Source of the DNA: Neofusicoccum parvum
Taxonomy: Eukaryota > Ascomycota > Dothideomycetes > Botryosphaeriales > Botryosphaeriaceae
Direction: 5' to 3'
Assembly: GCA_020912385.1 (NCBI GenBank)
Contig: CP087210.1
Coordinates: 2,356,001-2,420,000, forward strand
Length of the DNA: 64,000 nucleotides
Shown: positions 20,401-33,344 of the stretch, one piece after another
Layout of the letters: each line of letters begins with the position of its first letter
How positions within the stretch are numbered: position 1 is the stretch's first letter
Program-made: the position numbers and the translations under genes
Notes under the pieces: generated by a model
Database searches by the model: none
What the model saw: the letters and a program-made list of their open reading frames with translations, nothing else
Told to the model about the DNA's origin: nothing

Positions 20401-21050
20401 GCGCTCGCTGCAGCGCGGTGGCGCCGGGGACGCGCGCGAGCAGCCGCAGCTGCAGGCGACGGGCTGGGCGGGTGCGGCAGTTGGCGGCGGCGGCTGAGGC
20501 AGCGCGGAGGCAGCGCGCGGGCAGGCGCGCAGGCGAGCCTGGTGGTTGCGATGGAGGCCAGGGTCAAGCGATCAGCCGGCGGCCTCCACTGACCGCTCAT
20601 CAGTACGGCCAATGGCGGCGCGCACAATTCGCTGACATGGCCAGGGGCGCTCCAGCGCGCCAACGTCAGTGCCTTTGCGAGCTAGCCTGCCTGGATCGCG
20701 AGCGCAACCCACGCCCCCAAGCGCTCGAGAACCGCGAGCCCGCGCGCCTGCAGCCTGCTGTCATTTCCGCCCGCCGCGCTCGCAGCCCGGCTGCCAGGCT
20801 CCACTTCCGCCCTCCCCGGCCCTAGGCGCGCTGCAGTCCAGCCGCGCCGACCACGTCTGCCCACCGCGCTGCTGCTCCGCCGCCGCCATTTATCTATCTG
20901 ATCACCATCACCAAACCATCTCCGCTCCGCCCCCTCCACCCTCACCACGCCTGCCTCGCGCTGCCGCGCATATCACCACTGCCCGCCTCCCCCGCCCCGT
21001 CCCTCTATGCCGTTATAGCAAAACCCTCTCCCGCTGCGCCCTCGCCCAGA
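17417..21050. other. Long upstream/intergenic region before the SREA gene
   Basis: 3.6 kb without a supported gene. The left half is moderately AT-rich with short open frames only; the right half (about 20.0-21.05 kb) is very GC-rich, probably promoter and 5' leader. Long leaders are common for fungal transcription-factor genes. One GATA-family site is listed separately. Confidence 0.5.
19177..19185 (+). promoter_or_regulatory. Candidate SREA-type GATA site (ATCAGATAA)
   Basis: Exact match to ATCWGATAA, the extended site bound by fungal iron-responsive GATA factors (SREA, SRE, Urbs1). It lies about 1.87 kb before the SREA start codon. By simple base-count odds about one such match is expected in 64 kb, and roughly 0.06 in this intergenic region, so it is only suggestive of autoregulation. 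Confidence 0.35.
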
Positions 21051-22871
21051 ATGTCTGGCCCCTCGGCCCACATGCAGCCGCCCAGCGAGCACCCCGGCGA
21101 CGACTCCCTGCAGTCCAAGTCGCACGCCGCCTCGGTCTTGCGGCACGCCTCCCAGGAGGAGCTCGAGCTCGCGCAGAATTTGCGCGCCCTGAGCAACGCC
21201 CAGGACCAGCACCAGCAACCGCCCGCGCGCGAGCCGGCCCACCAGCCGTCCGAGGCGCCCGTCGACCGCGAGCTGAAGACTCCGGCCGAGCCCAGTGGCA
21301 ACGCGACGGAAGTCTCTGAGCACCACTCCCTTGAGGACATCCAACACTTCGCCGCCAACCAACAGCAACCGCAGCCTCGCACGCTCTCCCCTTCCCCTGG
21401 AGCCTCCACGCCAAGGCCGAATGCTGCCAACGCACCCATGAACGGCCAGACCTGCAGGTATGCTCCCATCGGCGTCCCGAAAGCCTAACCTGCCTCTGAC
21501 CAGACTAGCAACTGCGGCACCACGCGCACCCCCCTGTGGCGGAGGTCGCCTGCGGGCGAGCCCATCTGCAATGCGTGTGGCCTCTACCTGAAAGCGCGGA
21601 ACCAGTCGCGTCCGTCGAACCTGAAGAGGAACCTAGCTCAGGCACCCACCATGTCCGTCCAGCAAGGTCAAAGCACGCCTGAGCCCCATGACCGAAGCCA
21701 GTCCCCCTCAGGCTATCCGGCGACTTCTCGCCCCTCCTATGTTGCAGCCGAGCAGGCTTCAGGCACATGTCCTGGCGGTGGTCGGTGCAACGGGACTGGC
21801 GGTCAGCAGGGTTGCAACGGATGTCCGGCCTACAACAACCGCGTTTCCAAGACCGCTCGATACGCTCTCGCTCACGTGAATTCCCCAAATAGCAATCAGC
21901 AGACCGATCTTGGCGAGGGATCGGCGGCCGATGGTGCTCAAACGGCGCACCAGCAGCACCTCGCAACTCCGGCTGGCGCAAACGTCGTACCCGCTTGCGC
22001 GAACTGCCGGACCACTGTCACCCCACTTTGGAGGCGAGACGAAGCTGGACACACAATATGCAATGCCTGCGGTCTCTACTACAAGCTACACGGCCTCCAC
22101 CGGCCGGTGCAAATGAAGAAGCAGGAAATCAAGCGGCGGAAACGAGTTGTGCCTGCTGTCCCGGCCGAATCAGCAAACCACCTCTTCGCCCAACATCCTC
22201 CAGCACATTACCAACAGCAGGGACAGCCGTCTCCGCAACCACAGCGCAGTCCCTCTCAAGCAACCGTCTCTCCCGCACCGACCCAGGAGTCCTTCCCGGA
22301 GAATAGATCCGATGGCTATCCTCGCTCCGACTCCGAGGTAGCAGCACATCTCCAGGCCTCTATGACCCAACCGCCTGCTCCTGCTAGATATGCGCCGCCG
22401 CCGGCAGACTTTACAAGCTATTTCCAACAGCAGAGCGCCTCGTCTTCAGCAACGCGAACTGTGCCCCAACCACAACAACAATATCCAACATCGCCGGCCT
22501 CCTCGATTCCCAGCAAACGATCAGTATCTGTCGGCGTTGACGATGAGACGCTTCCTGACGCCCCACGCTCCACTTCTAACATTCCTACCCTGCTCAACAT
22601 CGACCCGGACCTCCCCACTTCAAATCCGGTACAACATGCAGACGGCAGTACTTCTAGGACGCAGCCTCCTACCCCACAAATGAGCCCCGAGCAGCGGCAC
22701 GCAAAGAGGGCGAAACTGGAGATGGAGATGCAAGAACTGCAGAAAAAAGTACTGGACGTGCAGATGGAAATCAAGAGGCTGGATGGTGGTAATGGAGAAT
22801 CTAGGAAGGAGGGAATGGCAGCCGTAACTGAGGGCAGCAGTCAAGGAGCAGCGGTTGATGGAAGGAAGTGA
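21051..22871 (+). CDS. sreA: Iron-responsive GATA transcription factor, SREA/Sfu1 type
   Basis: Exons 21051-21457 and 21509-22871 encode 589 aa. Two GATA zinc fingers are present: Cys135/138/156/159 ([20 protein letters not shown]...) and Cys299/302/320/323 ([20 protein letters not shown]...). Both are C-x2-C-x17-C-x2-C. Between them is the Cys-rich block C223-x5-C-x8-C-x2-C, which defines SREA-type factors and senses iron. The first finger is restored only by using the acceptor CTAG at 21505-21508. Such factors repress siderophore and iron-uptake genes when iron is sufficient. A basic KRRKR follows finger two, and a C-terminal coiled coil (about 548-575, [17 protein letters not shown]) probably dimerises. 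Confidence 0.95.
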
Positions 22872-24901
22872 CAAGAATGAGCGTGGACGCAGAGGAGGAT
22901 ATCAGGCCAGAAAAATTGATGGTCGGAGAGATGGTGAAGTGGTTTCAAGAGGTTGGGCACGCATGTTTGAACACCACGCAAAGGGGATCATATGGCGATG
23001 GAGTAAGAACTATTTGGCGTAGAAGAGTACGGGACCATCACTGTAAGGACATAAGGATCGACGGATGGACGGGTATCATACGTGTTTGGTTTGGCTTTTC
23101 TATACCAGGAGTTTCCATCCGGCAGTCATTTCCTTCTTGGACGATTTTCAACTCACTCTCCGGGTTTCATCGGCGTTATTCTCTAACAAAGATGGGGGCG
23201 TCATGGTCACGAAACGACGTACGACAAAAAATGTCAGATACACACAAAGCGACAGGCGTACTTGGCGGTACCTAACGTCCTTAACGAGCAAAAGATTCCC
23301 TCCATCATATCTCTCAGCTCTCATCATCATGTTCATTCCTTCGCTTTCCTCTCATGATTTCAACGATTTTCAAAAGTCTTCATGGTCATGTCTCACGGGG
23401 GCTTCCTAGGGAGAAATTACGTATACTTCCAGGTAGCATTCACGAACTATGGTTTCACGCCTGGCAAAAATCTGTCTCTGTTGTCTATTCCTCGGTTACT
23501 TTCGGTGTTATTGCTGAAGTTAGGTACATATACAGAACCACAAAAAGCCACAACTGTATGTAAAAAGGCATTGCTTTTTGTACATGTTGAACCCACTTCC
23601 AGCATCCACTCGCTTCCAAGTGCTTCCTGTGTCATGCGATATTGCTGATTTCCTTTGAACCTCTTGCAGGGCTGTGTGTGAGGGTTCACTCCCAACGCGA
23701 CGCGCGTGGATTTTTAGACGACTGCATGCATGGGAAAAATGCTTTTTTACCTCCCTCTCCCCAAGTGCCGTTGCATTGGAAAAGTCAGCGAGGCTGCACG
23801 CAGACAGGCTATGCTATTAAGTACATTGCAAAACATCCGCCACACCCGCGACCACGTCCGCCACCAGTCTCACCCCCACCGGCTTCTCCAGAACAACCGG
23901 TCCATCCAGACACGCCGTCGTCCGGAAGACATGCGTTTCGGCGCCAGTCAACGACCAATGAGCTCTCCCCCTCCTCCCTCCATTTACCCATCGAGAAGCT
24001 CCCCTCACACCCTCACGGCCACGACTGCCAACCGAGCTATCCGCCAACCCACGTGCTGCACGCATCCACAGCGAAAGAGGGACTCGGCCTTGTTTCTCGT
24101 CAGGTAGCACGAAGCTCAAATAAAGATCGCACGTGGCTTGTGCCGTTATCATCGAGCAGGCTCTGTCGCACCAATAGCGTGTGAAAAAAAAGCAAATGTG
24201 TCGATCCTGTTGGATTTAGTGTACCCGCGCGGGACGCGCGATCCGCATTGCCGAGGTGGGAACGCGCGACTTGCTTTTTCATTTCTTTTTTGTGGTGCGT
24301 ACCTCGGCGGCAATGGTTGGTGTTGGATGTTGCGGAGGCAGATAAAGTATTTCTAGCAGGTCGGATTTCGTTGGTGCGGATATCCGGTGTGGAGGACTCA
24401 CGATATCGTCGTGGATGCATATACACAGGGGCGACTGATAAATGTGCTTGAGGTCTTTGATTTTTCTGCCATGTGCTTCTGTGCCCTCAAGAGCCTAGCC
24501 TGGACGAGGGGATAGTCTGTGTACCGGCCATGGGGACGACGCGAAGCCTCGGTTCATCTCCTACACAGAACCACACAACCTCCCCGAATGTCAGGGCCTC
24601 GTAAATCCCGCTCGATGCTTCAAGTTACCTGAACAGCCAGGCCGGCATTGCGTACCTCCTCTTACCCCTTTATCTTGTGGCTAGACAACGAAGACCTCCC
24701 CACAACTACTACTCACTCTGAGTAATCTACCTTCCCCTCGCTTCCAAATAAAGGTCTTGCGGGAGCGCGCACGCAATTCGTTCGAGGTGATGCCAGTCGA
24801 AGATGCTGCTTGCTTTAAATTAAAGCGACGAGTGACATGACGGGTATTTCCTAGCTGTTTCAAACAAAGCAAGATTTTAAAATGGGTGAAATGGGGACAC
24901 C
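22872..24901. other. Intergenic region between SREA and eIF2B-alpha
   Basis: About 2 kb between two convergent 3' ends. Only short open frames without similarity are present. It includes C/A-rich and pyrimidine-rich patches around 23.8-24.1 kb. Nothing functional was recognised. Confidence 0.5.
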
Positions 24902-26052
24902 CTAGAACCAGATCTTGATGAGCTCTTCAGAGACAGCGCTAGGTGTGAGGACGCCGGATTCGGTGATGAGCGCTGAGATGAGGTTGGGAGGCTAGACGAA
25001 AAGATGTCAGCATGCAGGATTTGGAAGCATTTTAAGGAGTTTGTGCAAGCACTCACAGTGAAGTCCACGGCATCGTCGACAGCACCGGCAGCCCACTTCA
25101 TTTTCCTCTGAGGATCAGCGCCCTTGCCGGTGCTCTTGCTGCCCTCCTCCTCGACGACGCGCTCGTCGGCGCCGACGCGGAACTGGATGACCTTTTGCTC
25201 GATGGGCAGGTCGTACTGGCCCAGCGGGTACAGCCGCACAAACTTGTGGCTCTCGGCAACGACGTAGAAGGGCTTGTTTGCGTTCTTGGCCAGCACGCCC
25301 AGCTGGTACGTGCCGAGACGTGAGATGATGCCGCCGTTCTCGACGACACCCTCGGCGCCTACGATCACCATGTCCACCTTGCCCATGGCATAGGCGACGC
25401 CGGCCTCGGGAATGGTTGCGACGGGAACGCCGTGGGCGCGCAGGGAGCGCACAATCTCAGTTCCTTCGGCGTGCTTAGTCGTGGCCTCGTCGGACGGGTT
25501 GGCCGGATCAGGGACGGAAAGCACGTAGATGACGCGGAAACGGACAGAGCCTGAGGAGCCGCCGCCTGCGGATTCAGCGGCGGAGCGAAGCAGGGCGCTT
25601 ACGACACGCGAACCGCCGTTGGTCAGAATGGTGTTGCCGTCGCGGATGAAATGCTTTCCGAACGAGGCAATCTTGTCGCGGGATGCCTTGGCGCGCTCCA
25701 CGAACAGGCGGCCGTTGCTGAGGAGGTGCTGGCGGGTTTTGGAGAAATCGACGCCAGGGCGGACGGAGGTCATCAGGTAACGCTGGAACAAGTCGGTGCC
25801 GGCGGACAGGGAGATGGGGTTGGGGATGGCTGCCTTTAGCTTGTTGGTGTAGGCGGAGAGCAGGGCGAGCGTCTCGGTGGTGGTGCTTGTGTCGGACGCG
25901 GACAGGGCAGCCACGAGGGCTTCAATAGCGGCCACAGGCATCGTAAGGTCCGGATCATCGGTTAACAGGCGCTGGTAGGTGCCGACTATGTCGAACGGCG
26001 CATCGGCTGCGCTCTTGCCGGCTGGCAGGGTGCTGGAATCGGGGAGGCCCAT
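24902..26052 (-). CDS. gcn3: Translation initiation factor eIF2B subunit alpha
   Basis: Exons 26052-25057 and 24991-24902 encode 361 aa. After the 65-base intron (GTGAGT...TCTAG) the C-terminus becomes PPNLISALITESGVLTPSAV followed by SEELIKIWF, the conserved eIF2B-alpha end. Other blocks are FDIVGTYQRLLTDDPDLTMP, NGRLFVERAKASRDKIASFG, TILTNGGSRVVSALL and VDMVIVGAEGVVENGGII. The subunit is part of the regulatory core of the eIF2 guanine-nucleotide exchange factor and senses phosphorylated eIF2. The start is the ATG before GLPDSST; the frame stays open 128 codons further up to 26436, treated here as leader. It is head-to-head with the uS12m gene. Confidence 0.95.
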
Positions 26053-26483
26053 GGTGGCAGCAGTGACGAAGAGAGGCCCGGAAAGCGCCAGGCGGTGGGG
26101 GACCCCTAAGGCTTTTGTTGCAATCAACGGGGGCCGGTGTGCGGAGTGGGAAGCTTTGTCCGGCAGGACGACGTGGGGTGTTGCGGAGGGTTCAATATTG
26201 GCACGGCTTTCGTGTATCCTGCAGGTTCCAGTGCGAGGCAAGAAGGATGCGGTGCCGGGAGGCTCTCTGCGCCGTCTGGGCGTGCGTCGCGCGGAGGCGT
26301 GGTGGAGGAATGCAGCTGTGGATTCGGGCAGTGCGGCGAAAGAGTCACTGCTGCTGTCGGCGTCACAAAACTCGATGGTCCGTGCGTGCGCATCCCAACC
26401 CTCCGCCATCAAATTCGCGGAGGTGCGCGACCCCATGTGCCGTACCGCCGCCCGCCGCCCTCTCTCCGCTCAATTGCATCGCC
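26053..26483. promoter_or_regulatory. Divergent promoter GCN3/uS12m
   Basis: A 431-base GC-rich interval between two translation genes, one cytosolic and one mitochondrial. On the minus strand it is open in the eIF2B-alpha frame. No clear motif. Confidence 0.4.
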
Positions 26484-27196
26484 ATGCCTCTCCACTACCT
26501 CCGCCAGCTGGCCCGGCCCACCTGCGCTCTCGCCTCCGCCGCCGTTCGCCGTCCCGCCGTCCTCGCCGCCGCGCCGCGCATCGCCGCGTCGTCCGCTGCT
26601 TCTCCGATCATCGCCGCCGCCCGCAGCTTCAGCGCCAGCTCCGCCCGCAATGCCACGTACAACCAGGTCCGCCGCGGCTGCCGCCAGCCGCAGCCCGCCC
26701 GCAAGCTCACTTCGCCCCAGCTGAAGAACCGCCCGGAGATGAAGGGTGTCTGCGTCAAGGTCGGCACCACCAAGCCCAAGAAGCCCAACTCGGGCGAGCG
26801 CAAGGTTGCAAGGGTCAGGCTGAGCAATGGGAGACTGGTGTGGGCGTATATCCCGGGTGAAGGTACGTTGTGGTGGCTCTACCACGATGCGTAGTCTGGG
26901 CCCCAGCATTGAGGAGAGATGGAGGATTGATGGACTGTGGAAGATAATGAGGCTGATGTGATGTGCGTGTGCAGGCCACAATGTGCAGCAGCACTCCGTT
27001 GTCCTGGTCCGCGGTGGTCGCGCCCAGGATTGTCCCGGTGTGAGGTACAAGCTCGTGAGAGGCGCGATGGATCTGGTGTGTTCTTACCATGCAACCGTTG
27101 TTGGAGAGGGATGCTGACAGCGTAATCCAGGGTGGTGTCGGTAACAGACTCACGTCGAGATCAAAGTATGGCACGAAAAAGCCCAAGACGACATAA
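26484..27196 (+). CDS. mrps12: Mitochondrial small-subunit ribosomal protein uS12m
   Basis: Exons 26484-26862, 26975-27075 and 27131-27196 give 181 aa. The first 55 residues are rich in Ala/Arg/Ser with few acidic residues, as expected for a mitochondrial targeting peptide. The uS12 core follows: [27 protein letters not shown] and [19 protein letters not shown]. Exon 2 gives [34 protein letters not shown] and exon 3 [19 protein letters not shown]. uS12 sits at the decoding centre. Splice sites are GTACGT/GCAG and GTGTGT/CCAG, and all junction frames agree. Confidence 0.95.
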
Positions 27197-28561
27197 TTCG
27201 ATGCTCGCTGAGGTTGTAAATCACCCGAGACGGTGCATGGGACGGGCGTTAAGGAGGGTTTCATCAACGGTCGAGTTCGGAATGAATAGGCTGTGCATGA
27301 GGCCGTGTACTACTGTGAACAGGTTTTTATTTTCTTTGGAAGCGTTCTCCCAATATCGCTGTGTCTCTCCATGTCTTGTGGGCGCTGAATCACTGCCTAT
27401 CTGCGAGAAAGGCACATCTGAGGCTAAACTATCCGTTCTGATAGAAGACTCGAGCTATCTTCCTTCACATATCAGTTCCAGTCTCTGTATGACAGGTCTC
27501 ACTAGATCATCATCAAGCTTTAGAGAATGGCTGCAGTCACCCCGCTGCTGTTTATGTTACAATCGTCTTGAGCTGGGCAGGAAGCCAACCCGAAAACGGT
27601 CTGCGGATCGCAAACGGCCACTGCTTCCAAATAGCTGCGCATTCTCCACAATACTATATACATGAGGTCTTCTTCTGCCCGTACAGCATCAAAACAATCC
27701 CCCATATCGTCTAATATCATAGCTTTTCCTGCCCAAAATGGCCAGTTCTGCTTCCATGCCCTATTCAGACGACCCTAATGGTCCAACGCGATCTAGTTTC
27801 GTCTGTGTGAAGGCAAAAGCATTCATGCCATCAGATGGTCAGACACAGAACGTGCCTGGATCGAAAGTACAAGTGATCCGGGTGCCGTGAAAAGTGCTAT
27901 TGAGGGGCACAGTTGGGATGCCAATTACTCTCGTCTACTCAACGACTCATATATTCAGTCGTATGAAGAGTTCACCTCCACCAAGTACGCAGGGAACCGT
28001 AAGATAAACCCTCTCGATTACCTCTCCGTGGGTTATGTCCATATTTGTCCTGAATTTGCGCTCCTCGTGGCCAATACCAGAAAAAGGTAGCGAGACCTAG
28101 ACCGAAGGCAATGGGGGACAGCCCGCTTTCCAAGCCATTTCTACGATGTTACGTATCAATCTCACACCCCGCTGAACCCTCAACTCACATGCTCACACAC
28201 GTCTTTGAAGTAGCAAATTGTTGAAATTGCAACACGTTTGTCTGAAAGAGAAACAAGAATAACAAAGCGCTATTTACAAGCCAAGATCAAACCGTCCAAT
28301 AACCAAAAAAAAAAAGATTTGTCCGGGCAAACGTGGGAAAAGATAATCTAAAAGGTATTCTCACCTCCCCGCGTGACCCTTTGAATCCCGTATAAACGCC
28401 CGATTTTCGAACCTTTTTGTATCATTCACATGAAAAAAGCGCATTGCCATGGCTTTTATTTTCCTTACCACCGACCACCGAAAGTTAAATCTTACATAAG
28501 CGAATCGTTGAGAGCATGTCAAGTTGGAGCGTGAGAAACATCAGAAGAGAGCTGTAAAGTC
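27197..28561. other. Intergenic between uS12m and sulfite reductase genes
   Basis: 1.36 kb between convergent 3' ends. It contains A-rich stretches (about 28306-28318) consistent with 3' untranslated DNA of the sulfite reductase gene. A 50-codon open frame at 27738-27890 has no recognisable similarity. Confidence 0.45.
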
Positions 28562-31500
28562 TTATGACTCGTCTTCCTCCTCTTCTTCACCGGTCTGTAG
28601 CGTTGATGTTAGTAGGATGCACTGCTTTGGGGTTGTTTGAATCCACTTACGTTCTCATGGAAGTTGCGGCCGTCAGTGGTCGCGGTGATTATGCCAGCGC
28701 GGATGACCCAGTCACCAAAGTGCTCGCCCTCGTTCTTCTCTGTGGCGTAGCGCTTGATCATTGGACGAAGGATCTCAAGGATCTCATCCTCCTTGATTGA
28801 CGCGCGGTACAGCTTGTTCAGGCGTTGGCCGTGGTAGCCACCACCGAGGTACATGTTGTAGGCGCCGTAAGCCTTGCCAACGAAAGCAATTTCCGCGAGC
28901 CAGGGACGGGCGCAACCGTTGGGGCAACCAGTCATACGCATGACAATGCTCTCCTGGCGGAGGCCGACCTCTTCGACGATCTTCTCAACCTTGCCGATAA
29001 GGACGGGAAGGTAGCGCTCGGACTCAGCCATGGCAAGACCACAAGTGGGGAAGGCGACGCAAGCTGACGAGGAAAGACGGAGGCCAGAGAATTGGATGTT
29101 GTCAAGCTTGTACTTCTTGAGCAGCGCCTTCATCTCGTCGAGATCATCGTCGTGGACGCGAGAGAGAATCAGGTGCTGGTTACCAGTCAAGCGGAACTCT
29201 CCCTTGTGCGCCTTTGCAACCTCAACAAGACCCGTCTTCATGGGGAAGTCAGCAGTGTCCTCGATACGACCGTTCTCAATGAAGAGAGTGAAGTGGTTCA
29301 GGCCGTTCTCGTCCTTGATCCAGCCGAAGGTATCGACGTTGCTCTCGAACTTGAAGGGACGAGGCTCCTCGAACTTCTTGCCGTTACCCCAGTACTCCTC
29401 TACCTTGGCCTTGAAGCCTTCAACAGTCATGTCGTCGATGGTGTACTTTAGACGGGCATGCTTGCGGTTCTTGCGATCACCGTTGTCGCGCTGGACGAGC
29501 ATGATCTTCTCGCAGGCAATGTGAACATCCTCGGTAGGGACGAAACCAAACATCCTGCCCGTCTGGGGGTAGGTCTTCTTGTTGTTATGAGTGGCACCCA
29601 TACCACCACCAGCAAGGACGTTGAAGCCCTCCAGACGACCGTCGGCACCCTTGATAGCAATAAGACCGATGTCGTGGGCATAGACATCAGTGTCATTGTG
29701 AGGAGGAATGCCGATGGTAATCTTGAACTTTCTGGGGAGGTAGGTGGGTCCGTAGAGGGGCTCATGATCAACGATGGCATCGCCCGCAACCTGCGTCTTC
29801 TCGTTGTCGTCCTTCAGCCAGATCTCGTGGTAGGCAGTAGTAGAGGGCAGAAGATGGTCGCTGATCCTCTGGGAGACGGCGTAAACGTCGCGGTGGAAGG
29901 AGCTGTGCTCAGGCAGACTGCTGCACATGACGTTACGGTTGACATCACCACAAGCGGCAATGGTCGTCATGAGGGCTCTGTTGATGGCCTGCATAGCGGG
30001 CTTAAGCTTGCTCTTCACAATTCCGTGGAACTGGAAGGTCTGGCGGGTAGTCAACTTCATAGTCTCGTTACCAAGAGTGTTGGCAATCTCGTCCATCTGG
30101 ATCCACTGCTTGGGCGTCGCAACACCACCAGCCAGACGGCAACGGATCATAAAGGAATAAGCAGGCTCCAGACCCTGGGCCTTGCGCTCATCACGGATGT
30201 CACGGTCATCCTGCATGTATGTGCCGTGGAACTTGGTGAGCTGCTGGTCGGCCGCGGAGATGGCAAGGGTGCTAGTGTCCTTGAGACCCTCTTCGATGGT
30301 ACCGCGGAGGAAGTTGGACTGGATCTTGATGTCTTCGTTGGTCATTGGTGGGGGCTCATCAGGGAGGCCTTCGACTTTGTCGACACCAAGAGCCTGCCAC
30401 AACTTAGGCTCCCATTCGCTGTAGCCGGTCTGGTATCCATCAGGATCTTGATCATCACCGAGACCAATTTCGATCAAAGGCTTGCCACCGAGGGTGAGCA
30501 GTCTGGCGTAAAGGTCCTTGGCGGGCTTGTTGTAGTAGATCTTGTCCTCCTTGCGGGGCCAGTAGTGGCTGTCACCAAGACCAAACACAGTGAAGTTGAC
30601 AGTCGCAAGGTCAATGTCCGTAGAGTTCTTGACAGCCTCCCAGAAGTTCCTGGCGTTCTGGGGGAACTCACCCTGACCAGCAACGCTGGTGACCAGGACA
30701 AGATTTTCCTCAGCATTGATGTCCTCAAGAGGGTAGTCGTCCATAGCCATGACCATAGACTTCAAGCCCCTAGCCTTGCTCCTGTTGGCTAGACGCTTGG
30801 CCAGGTTTTCCGCATTGCCGTTGTCAGAAGCGAACAGGACGGTGATAGGAGCGCCCTGGAGGCCTTCCAAAAGCTTGCTGTAGGCATCCTTAGCCTTCCT
30901 CTTCTGCAACTCGCGCACCTCGGTGCCGTAAGAAGAGGAAAGGTTCGCCGAAAATTCAGGGTGCCTCTTCATCACCTGCGAGAGGTAGTTGTCGCGGCGC
31001 AGGAACTCCTCAAGTTCCTTCTTGATCCTCTCAGAGTCAAGCTTGAAGTTATCCTCACCCCTCTCCTCACTGGTCGGGTCCCAGCGGTACAGGGGCCAGT
31101 AGCCGATGTCAACAGCCTTCTTGGTCTCCTGGAGAACAGTCAGAGGCGACTCATCCTCCTTATGGTAGGGCAGATAGGCAAGCACGACGGAAGGACCATT
31201 GAACTTGTCAGCCTCGATCATAGCCTGCAGAACCTGGGTGTAAGAGCTGTAGACAGCGGTGGATGCAACGTAGGCGTTGCCAAAGTTCATCGCGTAGAGA
31301 CCAATATCCTTCTTCCTCCTGGCGGCATCCGCAGCGGCGCGCTCAGAGTACGGGGTCGAGTCGACGATCAGCATGTTGACGTTCTCGCCAGAAGCCAGAA
31401 CGTGGTGAACACCAGAGTTGCCCAAATCGTAAGCCCAGGCATCGGAACCAATCAGCCACTGAGATTCCTTGCGGAAAAGACCCTTGGAAGCAAGTAGCTT

Positions 31501-33344
31501 GTTAGCGCTCTCGGAGGAATCCGAAGTCAGCTTCGAAATGACCTCCTCAGCAAGAGACTCGACCTTGGCGGCGTCTTCAGCAGCCAGAGCCCACTGAGAA
31601 ATGGACTTCTTCGCATCCTCAGACTTGAAAGAGCCGGACTTGGCAGCCTCTGTAGCCTCGGAAATGAAGCGCTTGCGATGCTCCAACCTCGCCACCAGAG
31701 AACCAAAGCCATACTCGGGAGTCGAAGCAACCTGCGCAGAAATGCCGGCGTTCTCCGAGCCAAGTTGGTTAGCAACGTACAGACGCTCCTTGAAGACCTG
31801 GTTCAAAATCTTCATGTAGGCGTTCTCGAGCTCGGGCTGGCTAGGCTTCTGCTCGGTAGCAGAGGGCTCAGGACCATCCATCTTGCCGATCTGGAGGTTC
31901 TGAATTGGCTTATCAGAGTACAGGTTCTGGAAAACACCGCGGAGAGCCTGGCGCACAGTTGCCTCCTCGATGTAGCCAAGCTGGTGGCCAACAATCGATG
32001 GAGAAGCACCACCGGAGGTCTTCAAGGAAGTGAGAAGATCCAGGAGAAGCGGGCCCCACTTGGTCGTCTTCCTCCGCACCTGCTCCAACACGGCAATCTT
32101 CTTGATGGTCTTGGGAATGACCGCGGCGAGCTGAGTTCCCAGCCACGGCCTGTACAGCCTTGCGGTAATAAGGCCGGGGTTAGAGTAGTCCGCACCAGCC
32201 TCATCCAGCTCTTCCGCGAACATTGCCGTGTCCGAGCCAAAGATGAAAGCGGCGGCCTCGGCGTTGGCCGGGCCGGTGTAGGAGAAAGCCTCATACTCGC
32301 GCCCGGTAACATCCTTGATGGTGCTCCAGATCTGAGAAACGAACTTGTAGATCTCCTCTGAAGAGATGGGCTTCGCGGAGACAGACTCAACAGTGGTGGC
32401 CGAAGAGACAGTGCTGTTCTTGTCGCTGCTGGCGCTGCTCTCGCGCCTCGAGGAGCCACTGGCCGAGGACTCACGAGTGCTGGAGCCTCCGTTGGGCTGC
32501 TCGGGAAGCTGCAGGCTCTCGCCGAGAGCGCCGTTCGGCTGCGACACCTGGCTACCGGCAACGGTCACGGTGGCAACACGGCCGTCATCCGCGTACAGCG
32601 AAGTTTCGCCAGAGGCCGAGCTCTGGAAAACACGGGCGGCATCCAAGTCCAGGACCTGCTTCACAAGGTCCCGGTTCTCGTAGGGGATCGGCTTCGCGTC
32701 GGACACGACAGCCGAATCGAAAAAGTGGATCACACCTTTACCCGACTTGATGGCTAGCGCATGCGCCGTCAGCGCAATGTCCTGAGCCTCCTGCAGCGAT
32801 TCCGACTGCAGGAACGTGAAGCCCGATTGTCTGATGGAGGTGATGTCGGAGTAGTCGGGGTATCCGGCGGGTTGCAGCGAGACGTGGAGGACGACGGGGT
32901 ACTGCGCCAGCTTGTAGAGGTGGGGTATCGACTGGACGAGGATCGACGAGGTGGTGGTGACCGACACCAGCCGGCCAGAGCGAATTGGCTGGAAGGCTGA
33001 GAGGAGGGGGTCGGCATTGTGCCGGACTGAGAGGATCTGATGCGTAATCAGCGTCTGCGAGGCGCGCGAGGCGTGCGAAGCCTGCGGGGCTGGTGGTGAG
33101 AGCGCATACCTCGGGCAGGTCCCTGGCCACAACACCAGGCGCCTTGCTGGCGCTGTAGGACTTCAGGTGCTTGGAGAACTCCGAGTCATCCTTCAGCGAC
33201 GGCTGGACAGAGACGACAGCGTCGCTGGCCAGGTACGCAATCCGCGCCACTGCGTGGGAATCAGTTGGTGTTCGCGCTTGGCGGCGCTGCGGGGCAGCGG
33301 AGTCGTCACGTACCGGCCTCTCCAGCGGTGGTGACGGAGCCCAT
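28562..33344 (-). CDS. met5: Sulfite reductase [NADPH] hemoprotein beta component
   Basis: Exons 33344-33314, 33249-33110, 33054-28651 and 28594-28562 encode 1535 aa. The N-terminus MGSVTTAGEAVARIAYLASD needs intron 1, and the acidic end TGEEEEEDES needs the last intron. An oxidoreductase-like N-terminal region comes first. A flavodoxin module (about residues 790-945, phosphate loop ASDNGNAE) follows, then two sulfite/nitrite reductase repeats. TTRQTFQFHGIVK is in the first. The siroheme/4Fe-4S ligands are CVAFPTC (about 1390) and CPNGC (about 1433). The enzyme reduces sulfite to sulfide with the Met10 flavoprotein partner in assimilation. Both ligand pairs are intact. It is head-to-head with FAD synthase. 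Confidence 0.95.

Noticed and set aside
27738..27890. 50-codon open frame followed by another short frame
   Set aside because: No similarity, and no consistent intron linking the two frames.
29458..30792. 444-codon open frame antisense to sulfite reductase beta
   Set aside because: It is the mirror of a strongly biased coding exon. It has no similarity and no splice structure, and the sense protein is unambiguous.
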